A DNA stretch of 64,000 nt, taken from positions 811,001 to 875,000 of the forward strand of contig NC_133903.1 in the NCBI RefSeq assembly GCF_964199755.1, written 5' to 3'. Below, piece after piece: positions 59,401 through 64,000 of this stretch; the first letter of the stretch is position 1, and the number at the start of each line of letters is the position of its first letter. A model generated the notes under the pieces. It saw only the letters and a list, made by a program, of their open reading frames with translations, did not search any database and had not been told where the DNA came from. The DNA comes from Larus michahellis (taxonomy: Eukaryota; Chordata; Aves; Charadriiformes; Laridae). The position numbers were made by a program, and so were the translations under genes.

Positions 59401-60398
59401 CAGAAATATGAAAACATCTGATAGTAAATCAGCGAGATCTAGTAAATAGTAAAACAGAACAATCCCCCAGGAAGCTGTCCTTTGGGCTCAGAGCTGCAAA
59501 TGCATTGCAGCTGTGTTCATTTGCATGATTAAATGCATTTGCAAATTTAGGCGCTTTTTCTTGTACAACACACTGTACAGAATGAAGATTACAGATCCAA
59601 CACTGCCATCGCTACTCAACCAAAAGTACCATTCTTAAGGGAACTTTGCCCTATTAGAACCGGTGTGTTTTGGAAGGGCTGAATTTAGAGAGAGTTAAAA
59701 ACAAGTGTCTAGTGCCCACATAGAAAATATTTTTAATTCTACAAACAACGAGGCATTAGGGAAAGTTTACAAGTCTACCCAGCACAGTGCCCGCGCTCGG
59801 CAGCCGGCCTCCGGGCAGCGCGCCGAGCCCTGCCTGGGCTCCAGCCGAAGGGAGCAGCGGCTGGAGCCGAGGACCACAAGCCCCGAGATCTCCCAACACC
59901 TTATCGCCAAAACACACGGCGGAGCGGCGGCTCGCCGCACGGCTGAGCCGGTGCAGGGGGACGAGCCGCCGCTGAAGCCTCTGCCGCGTCCCGGAGCGGC
60001 CCAGCCGCGGCCCGCCCCCGGCCCCCCGCTCCTCCCGCCGGGCCCCGGCACGGCCCCGGGCCGCCGCCCGAGCCCCGCCGGGGCACTGAGAAGCCGTCCT
60101 GGAGCAGCCTCTGAGTCACCGGGACGGGCGAGATCCCTCACAAGGGAGGGACAGGGGAAAAACAAACACACGCGCGAGTTTTGTGCCTTTCCCGCGGGGA
60201 GGCGAGGCGAGGCTGTCCGCAGCCCCCCGCCGGCCCCGCCTGTGGAGCCGCGGCCCGCGGCCCCGGCTGCCCCCGGGGACAAAGGTGGCCGCCACCCCCC
60301 CCCCCGCCCCGGGCGAGGCGGCGGCGGGTCCCTCCGGCCGCACTCACCTTGTAGGTGCTCTCGGTCAGCCTGTTCACCTCCTCGGGGTCCCGGGACAT
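20333..60398 (-). CDS. BAIAP2L1: BAIAP2L1 (IRTKS), I-BAR and SH3 domain actin/membrane adaptor (14 exons, 503 aa)
   Basis: Spliced coding region on the minus strand; exon lengths sum to 1512 nt with an intact frame. The protein is the insulin receptor tyrosine kinase substrate, a relative of IRSp53 that binds acidic membranes and links them to actin assembly in protrusions and microvilli. An I-BAR (IMD) helical domain spans about residues 1-250, including the basic run KKIRRK. A Ser/Pro-rich linker (250-338) follows, containing [13 protein letters not shown]. The SH3 domain is at about 339-397 (starts [11 protein letters not shown], ends [11 protein letters not shown], with the DGW and the FPSSY motif intact). 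A second Pro/Ser-rich linker carries PPPDYL. The C-terminal tail (480-503) is the short WH2-like actin-binding segment ending APIIR. Human IRTKS has 511 residues and the same exon plan; the few missing residues fall in linkers. The start ATG has A at -3. Identification is secure. Confidence 0.96.
20943..20983 (-). CDS. BAIAP2L1: BAIAP2L1 coding exon 13 (41-nt small exon)
   Basis: Encodes [13 protein letters not shown] and two bases of the serine codon completed by exon 14. The acceptor is TTTTACAG and the donor AAG followed by GTATAT. Human has the matching ANGTAKPPFLS segment. Because 41 is not a multiple of three, skipping this exon would shift the frame of the tail. Confidence 0.9.
20984..24066 (-). 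other. BAIAP2L1: BAIAP2L1 intron 12 (3.1 kb)
   Basis: AT-rich intron with short chance frames only. No repeat family was recognised. If unspliced, translation would run 21 residues past exon 12 to a stop at 24001-24003. Confidence 0.85.
24067..24232 (-). CDS. BAIAP2L1: BAIAP2L1 coding exon 12
   Basis: Completes codon 410 and encodes residues up to 465: [13 protein letters not shown], a [11 protein letters not shown] motif and a Lys/Ser/Thr-rich end. This is the linker after the SH3 domain; PPPDYL matches human IPPPDYL. The acceptor is TCTTGCAG and the donor GTAAGT. The upstream intron 11 has 335 bases. Confidence 0.93.
24568..24645 (-). CDS. BAIAP2L1: BAIAP2L1 coding exon 11 (end of SH3)
   Basis: Encodes [20 protein letters not shown] and the following FVPVP. 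It contains the final beta strands of the SH3 fold, with the conserved Trp-Phe-Pro and Tyr of the ligand groove, and then leaves the domain in an acidic linker. The acceptor is CATTACAG and the donor GTAACG. Intron 10 (311 bases) lies upstream. Confidence 0.94.
24957..25164 (-). CDS. BAIAP2L1: BAIAP2L1 coding exon 10 (most of SH3)
   Basis: Encodes residues 315-383 and two bases of codon 384: a Ser/Asp-rich lead, [14 protein letters not shown], then the SH3 core from [19 protein letters not shown] through the [12 protein letters not shown] loop. It is almost identical to human IRTKS. The acceptor is TATGACAG. The donor shows a tandem GTGTAAG, of which the second GT keeps the frame. Confidence 0.95.
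25165..26321 (-). other. BAIAP2L1: BAIAP2L1 intron 9 (1.2 kb)
   Basis: AT-rich with no coding similarity; the GTGAGT donor and TATGACAG acceptor are intact. Confidence 0.85.
26322..26472 (-). CDS. BAIAP2L1: BAIAP2L1 coding exon 9 (linker)
   Basis: Encodes residues 265-314 and one base of codon 315. It contains [20 protein letters not shown], matching human [20 protein letters not shown], and a Ser/Thr/Asn-rich end. It is shorter than its human counterpart and accounts for part of the length difference. The acceptor is GACTCTAG and the donor GTGAGT. Confidence 0.93.
26473..27234 (-). other. BAIAP2L1: BAIAP2L1 intron 8
   Basis: Mixed composition with a GC-richer patch at 26970-27060. No feature was recognised. 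Its donor is GTACGT, a little off the usual GTAAGT or GTGAGT. Confidence 0.8.
27235..27387 (-). CDS. BAIAP2L1: BAIAP2L1 coding exon 8 (end of I-BAR)
   Basis: Encodes residues 214-264: [20 protein letters not shown], then [16 protein letters not shown], and SPMIERNTT. It is the last helix of the I-BAR domain and the start of the linker. Human reads SAELLNSKLPRWQETC here. The segment is four residues or so shorter than human around the TP repeat. Confidence 0.94.
27849..28001 (-). CDS. BAIAP2L1: BAIAP2L1 coding exon 7 (I-BAR)
   Basis: Encodes residues 163-213: [40 protein letters not shown] and [11 protein letters not shown]. This I-BAR helix segment is highly conserved; human has [20 protein letters not shown]. 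The acceptor is TTCCTTAG and the donor GTCAGC. The 461-base intron 7 follows. Confidence 0.95.
28002..29296 (-). other. BAIAP2L1: BAIAP2L1 intron 6 (1.3 kb)
   Basis: AT-rich, with a GC-richer patch at 28750-28830. No repeat or gene was recognised. Confidence 0.85.
29297..29434 (-). CDS. BAIAP2L1: BAIAP2L1 coding exon 6 (I-BAR basic helix)
   Basis: Encodes residues 117-162: [20 protein letters not shown], then [16 protein letters not shown] and [10 protein letters not shown]. The Lys/Arg-rich stretch is the membrane-binding face of the I-BAR domain in this family. The acceptor is GCTTGCAG and the donor GTCAGT. The upstream intron 5 has 315 bases and no feature. Confidence 0.96.
29750..29821 (-). 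CDS. BAIAP2L1: BAIAP2L1 coding exon 5 (I-BAR)
   Basis: Encodes residues 93-116: [20 protein letters not shown] and KYMN. Human reads [24 protein letters not shown]. The acceptor is CTTTTAAAG and the donor GTAAGT. The intron before it (intron 4) is only 97 bases. Confidence 0.95.
29919..29980 (-). CDS. BAIAP2L1: BAIAP2L1 coding exon 4 (I-BAR)
   Basis: Completes codon 72 and encodes residues up to 92: [20 protein letters not shown]. Human reads HVLIEISSTHKKLNESLDEN. The acceptor is ATCAACAG and the donor GTAAGT. Confidence 0.95.
30899..30985 (-). mobile_element. CR1 LINE fragment, reverse orientation
   Basis: The + strand carries the reverse complement of a CR1 3' region in order: AGTCATAGCATGGCTTGGGT, then GAGGGGACCTTAAAGTCCTCCAGTG (first 20 bases GAGGGGACCTTAAAGTCCTC), CACCCCCCACTAGCCCAGGT and TGCCAGAAG. 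The GGACCTTAAAG and CTAG-CCAGGTTGC landmarks are family hallmarks. The middle is shortened relative to the usual CR1 3' end. It is old, 5'-truncated and inactive. Confidence 0.75.
34190..34255. repeat. AT-rich dyad cluster
   Basis: TTGAAAATA (34190-34198) and TATTTTCAA (34201-34209) form perfect 9-base arms around GT. The following CAATTCAATTGTTCAATG and CAATTCAATG add overlapping near-palindromes built on CAATT and TTCAAT. Confidence 0.65.
37187..37215. repeat. Inverted repeat, 10-base arms
   Basis: GTATTTGTAT (37187-37196) and ATACAAATAC (37206-37215) are perfect reverse complements separated by nine bases. The surrounding sequence is rich in TACAT/GTAT steps. Confidence 0.7.
47522..47608 (-). 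CDS. BAIAP2L1: BAIAP2L1 coding exon 3 (I-BAR)
   Basis: Completes codon 43 and runs to the first base of codon 72: [20 protein letters not shown] then ADSPVSKEL. Human reads [29 protein letters not shown]. The donor is GTAAGT. The acceptor is CCAAG directly after a run of eleven C, unusual but readable. Confidence 0.94.
47684..47712 (+). mobile_element. Possible CR1 3' terminal repeat remnant
   Basis: ATCTATGATTCTATGAAATT is close to the (ATTCTATG)n tail that ends CR1 elements. The upstream TTTCCCATTTTCATT only loosely resembles the expected TTCCAACCCAAACCATT. It could also be a chance octamer repeat. Confidence 0.4.
51009..51125. repeat. Imperfect fold-back of A/C-rich and T/G-rich arms
   Basis: The left arm (51009-51060) is built of AAAC units with C-runs and ends CCAAAACACACAAAA. 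The right arm (51078-51125) reads GTGTTTGTGCTGTTTTGGAT and then T/G units. The arms are largely complementary across an intervening stretch of about 20 bases. Confidence 0.55.
51254..51329 (-). CDS. BAIAP2L1: BAIAP2L1 coding exon 2 (I-BAR)
   Basis: Encodes residues 18-42 and the first base of codon 43: [20 protein letters not shown] then EKAVN, identical to human IRTKS over this exon as far as I recall it. The acceptor is CCACTAG and the donor GTAAGT. Confidence 0.96.
51330..60347 (-). other. BAIAP2L1: BAIAP2L1 intron 1 (9.0 kb)
   Basis: AT-rich except where it enters the CpG island after about 59780. It has GC-rich patches at 53830-53900, 54780-54970 and 57430-57780 without recognisable coding content, and octamer-type POU motifs at 59495-59546. 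No repeat family was identified. Confidence 0.8.
59495..59546. promoter_or_regulatory. Cluster of octamer (POU-type) motifs
   Basis: A perfect octamer ATTTGCAT is at 59519-59526. TGCAAATGCA is at 59495-59504 and ATGCATTTGCAAAT at 59533-59546. All are variants of the POU-factor site ATGCAAAT within 52 bases. They lie about 800-850 bases downstream of the BAIAP2L1 start codon, in intron 1. Enhancer function is inference. Confidence 0.45.
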
Positions 60399-60800
60399 GG
60401 TGCCGGGGGGAGGCGACCGCTGGCAACAGCTTCGTCGTCCGCAGCGCGCCCGGCCCCGTCCCGCGCCGCCGCCGCCCCGGCTTCTCCCTCCGCCGCGGAG
60501 AAACTGTCAAAAACTTGTGGAACCGGCCGGGCCGCGCCGCCGGGGCGGGGCCTGCGCGGCCGCGGCTCCTGACGCGGCAGGACTGGCTGGGCGGGCGCGG
60601 ATCGCCTCACCGCGCCTCGGCGGGCAGGGCGGGCGGCTTCGGCCGCGCCCCCCACCTGGGCTGCCGCCGCCTGCCTCGGCCGCGCCGCCTCCTCCCGCCG
60701 GCGGAGCCCCTGCCGGGCCTCTCCTCCCCGGCCCCGGTGGCCTTTGCAGGAGGCAGCTCCGCTGTGGGTGCCCAGCGAAGTGTGAGGTAAACTCTTCCTC
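59760..60800 (-). promoter_or_regulatory. BAIAP2L1: BAIAP2L1 CpG island promoter
   Basis: The CpG-dense block covers exon 1, its 5' UTR and the start of intron 1. A C-run lies at 60295-60305, and GGGCGGGG-type boxes lie at 60541-60549. No TATA box was found. The long frames on both strands (over 200 codons) reflect the low stop-codon density of GC-rich DNA. The transcription start is probably between 60420 and 60560, not determinable from sequence. Confidence 0.8.
60348..60398 (-). CDS. BAIAP2L1: BAIAP2L1 coding exon 1
   Basis: Encodes [17 protein letters not shown], differing from human IRTKS ([17 protein letters not shown]) at two positions. The start codon has A at -3 (GCACCATGT), and the exon ends in phase 0 before GTGAGT. 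It is the N-terminal cap of the I-BAR domain. Confidence 0.96.
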
Positions 60801-63800
60801 CCAGCAACGAAGGGAGGATTCTGTAAGAATTAATTAATTAGTCTTGTCAGAATTAGTTAGCGTGGCCCTAGCGGTGCTGGTGAGGCTGGGGATGGTCCCC
60901 TCTCTCCCTCCCCCGGGAGGGCGAGGCGGGGGGGTTTCCTCAGGGCCTCTCGGGCGAGGACAAACGTGTCTTTCTCCTCAGTCCTGGTCCGGGCACCACC
61001 AGAGCTTCCTGCCACACGCTTGAGTTTTCTATTTCTTTTAAATACACACCGATAAAACAGTGCCCCTAGTCATCTGTCCTCTGTGAAGTGACTCACGAGG
61101 CCTCCGCGGAGGGAAGGAGGGTGAGGAAGGTAACCTGTAAATCTTTGCGGACCATAAATTGCCCAGAGATTGTGAGATTAATTTAAAGTATGCTAGTTGG
61201 AATATCTGTCTGATGTTGTAATACCAGCACTATCTTGAAGGGCTTTGTGGGAATTTCATGATCTTGGGTATTTAAAAGCTCAGGCGCAGTGCCAGGTATT
61301 GACTGTGTGAGGCCATCAGCGTCCTTACCCGTTGGACATCCTCTGGTCTCTGTCTCTCCCTCTGTTGCCCCCACTTTATTGCAGCAATAAAGTCACGGCA
61401 GGTGTGTGCAACAAAAACTGGACTTGGACCAGAACCTTAGATGTTGGACTCTGGTGTGGGAGGAGGTTGTTATCAGCTTTCGAGAGCTGTAAAAATGTTT
61501 TCATTCAAGCACGTGGAGGTGTTTGTACCTTTAGAACTACAATGTACATTCTGGGAAAATAGTGGGCACTTAGAGCGTTACCTTGCCTACAGCTGTAATG
61601 CTGGGCACAGAGGGCGTTTACGGGACTTCATGCTCCCAGGTAAAGTCTTTGCAGACTTCTGGTATTTACGGTACTAATTGCCTTTCTGTAATTACCCAAT
61701 TTATAATGTTATCTTGTAGGTATAGTGAATTACTTTGGGCCCAAGCTTACAATTTATGTTCTCAGCGTTTGCTCCTACAAACAGCCCTCTTGAATGTGAT
61801 GTGGCTGCTTGCCTGAGCATGGGATGAAGAATCACACTGTTTATTCCCAAGTCTTTTGTCTGAAGAGTTTTTTACAACTCCAGAAACAGGCTGTGCCTGG
61901 GTGCTGCTGCTTCGTGTTACCATATGCTGATGCCTGAAAAGGGTGTTTCTCCCCGACAGGCTGGCATTCGAATTTGAGGGAGCAGGTACCCAAAGGACGA
62001 TGTAGAAAAGGACTTTTCCTTTCCTGGCTGCTGCTAAAGGAGCGGGGAGCACACTGTATAGCAGGGAGCGTGCTATTCCCCTTAGGGGCAGAGCTCTGGG
62101 AGCTCACCTGGGATTCAGTGTGTGTGTTTCCAGTTGGCGTGCTCAGTTCAGTCATAGGAAACGGCAGTGCGAGTGTTGATAAAGTATGCATGTCAGAAAG
62201 AAACAATACGGATAATTAATGTAGGCAGAATTGTTTAAAAATGTTATAATACTTAGCACATTGTGGAGATGCTCAGCATTTCAAAATATACATTTCTAAA
62301 GGTCTTTTTACTTTGTAAGCAGAGGTAAATATTTTAAAGGTCTACTGAACTTCATACTCTCGTGTCCTTGACCTTTGGTATTAGTTTATGCGGTCTTCAT
62401 GTATGTACCATTTTTAGAATCTTTACGTAATCTTTTCTAAGTTTCTAGTGCTGTAGACTATTAAAACAATGGAAAATAAAAATTGAAATTAATAATACAA
62501 TTGTGAAGTAGTGGAGAAAAAAGAAAACAAGAAAAAACAGTTTTTAAAGAATACTTAAGTGGGAAACAAAGCTAGCAAAGAATAATCTTTAATTTGGGGT
62601 AATTATTGCTTCTATTATTTCATCTGTGTACAGATTAAAATAAAAATGACCATATATTGTTGAGACAATTAATATAGGAAAAAAGTTAACAGATGGAAAA
62701 TGCAGGACTGACCTTTCTTTTAAAGTAAAAGAATTAACAATGTTTTTTTCAAATTTCTGAAATGAACATTAGAAGTAATAACTTACAGAACCATGGTGAG
62801 ATTAGGTTGTATGTTTATTGAGGAAAAAACAACAACCTGTTTTATTCTTGAAATTAGATGCTAGTATAAAAACAATAGTGTGGAAAATAGTTTTTATATC
62901 TGTATTCACATTTTCCATTGTCACCATAGTGTTGTATTGTTTTTCCCAAATCTTGAGAATGTTACAAGTGTAATAATACATCGGAAGCATTTGCTGTATT
63001 TTCTGTCTGTTGTGGTGTCTGAAATAATTTATCTATCAATCATAACAATTAGTAGTATTGCTCTGTTGTAGTTTAGTGTTGTGTTTTACTGTTTGACTGA
63101 AAAACTTGAAACTTGACAAGAAAATCCAATTCTTAATTTACAAGTATCCAGACCTTTGCTGTAAATCATACATTTTCAAATTAATTCAGAAAAAAAGTCT
63201 GCTTGAGCTTGTAATACAAATGCAAATATTTTCTTCTCTTAATAGGGGATTTTTGATCTTACATTGTATTAAGTTTAGTGTTACGTTACTGACTTAGCTG
63301 GAATTAATCCTGATGTGTACAAATGCCATGAATTTAGAATGTTTGAGTGAGATCTTGTTTTTGCAAGTTACCGAAGGATGCTCTTACATTTAAACGCGTG
63401 TGCAGTAGTCCCCTGGTAATATACCAAAGTGTTTTGTCTGATGGGGTCAGAGTATTTGATACCTTACAAAATTGAAACCTTAATGAATACATCTTTATGC
63501 TCTGTTGCCTACGTGCTCCTGTAAGCATTTGTAATAAACATACTAATATGAGATTATTTCTATTTAGACGATTGTATTCATCAACAGCACTGAATTTTGG
63601 GTGCAGCAGTGTTTGGGTACTCAGGGTTGTGCATTTTGGGAGTTTTTCTTAGAGACTCTATAGAGGATTTGCTAACTTTGCTCTGGGAAGAGTTCAGAGC
63701 AGGAGTCTAGCTGCGATCACTAATTGTATATGCTCTCTGAACTGCTAGGGACAAAAATTAATCTGATTACTTTTTACCATAGATTGTTTAATTGGCCAGA

Positions 63801-63965
63801 AAAGATGGAGAAGGAAATATTCTTACTTTGGTGGTGAACCCATCCTGTGGTATAATTATGTCTGTTGACTCTACCTTTGTACTGCATCTCAAGCAGTAAT
63901 TCAGGGTAGAGGGAACCTGGCAGGTCAGGTGCGTACCTGGTCCCGTCTCCCATCACAGTAGGGTT
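60801..63965. other. Intergenic AT-rich region upstream of BAIAP2L1
   Basis: GC content falls sharply after about 61150. Only short frames are present and none resembles a protein. A TTAATTAATTAATTAG stretch lies at about 60830-60842. The neighbour in human on this side is NPTX2, but no exon of it is seen here. Confidence 0.6.
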
Positions 63966-64000
63966 CATTTCAGCATGAGGTTGCTCAGGGCTTCATCCAG
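63966..64000 (-). mobile_element. CR1 LINE fragment running off the window
   Basis: ATTTCAGCATGAGGTTGCTC followed by AGGGCTTCATCCAG corresponds to the reverse complement of the CR1 3' region, where CACTAGATCAGGTTGCTCAG and a CATCCAG landmark are usual. Only its beginning is inside the window. Confidence 0.6.

Noticed and set aside
59767-60510. 247-codon open frame on the - strand over BAIAP2L1 exon 1
   Set aside because: Wrong frame relative to the real exon, and composition-driven.
59705-60790. 361-codon open frame on the + strand, opposite BAIAP2L1 exon 1
   Set aside because: It lies in the CpG island, is rich in Pro, Arg, Ala and Gly, resembles no family and overlaps the secure minus-strand exon. 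GC-rich DNA has few stop codons.
1-64000. CRISPR arrays, operons, prokaryotic or viral genes
   Set aside because: Intron-bearing vertebrate genes and CpG islands dominate. No regularly spaced repeats, gene-dense strand runs or viral protein motifs were found.

Overview
The window is nuclear DNA of a vertebrate, most likely a bird. Three things point there: spliced genes with GT-AG introns and three CpG islands, remnants of CR1-type LINEs (the typical bird and reptile retroposon), and a sparse repeat load with compact introns. The species cannot be fixed from the sequence. Nothing bacterial or viral was seen, and almost all long open frames are chance frames in GC-rich promoters or introns.

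Two genes can be read completely. BRI3 (brain protein I3) lies on the + strand: three coding exons between 3730 and 18214, 137 residues, with a poly(A) signal at 18439. BAIAP2L1 (IRTKS, an I-BAR/SH3 protein) lies on the - strand: fourteen coding exons between 60398 and 20333, 503 residues. All junctions were placed by reading frame and GT/AG signals, and the exon lengths add up to an intact frame in both genes. The two genes converge tail to tail, about 2.1 kb apart measured between stop codons.

Layout: 1-1160 is a CpG island with a minus-strand donor site, probably the 5' end of TECPR1 (by human gene order TECPR1-BRI3-BAIAP2L1). 1161-3220 is non-coding spacer. 3220-4300 is the BRI3 CpG island and exon 1, followed by introns of 1.6 and 12.5 kb. 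18215-20332 holds the two 3' UTRs and a spacer. 20333-60398 is BAIAP2L1, dominated by introns 12 (3.1 kb), 3 (17.5 kb), 2 (3.6 kb) and 1 (9.0 kb). 59760-60800 is its CpG island. 60800-64000 is AT-rich intergenic DNA ending in a CR1 fragment.

BRI3 and TECPR1 are linked to lysosomes and autophagy, whereas BAIAP2L1 shapes actin-rich membrane protrusions, so the arrangement looks like conserved synteny and not a functional cluster. I found no convincing undescribed system. The points most worth checking are a CLEAR-like E-box in the BRI3 promoter, the LITAF-like split CxxC layout of BRI3, an octamer-motif cluster in BAIAP2L1 intron 1, a C11 run inside the exon 3 acceptor of BAIAP2L1, and a possible alternative C-terminus of BAIAP2L1 lacking the actin-binding tail.
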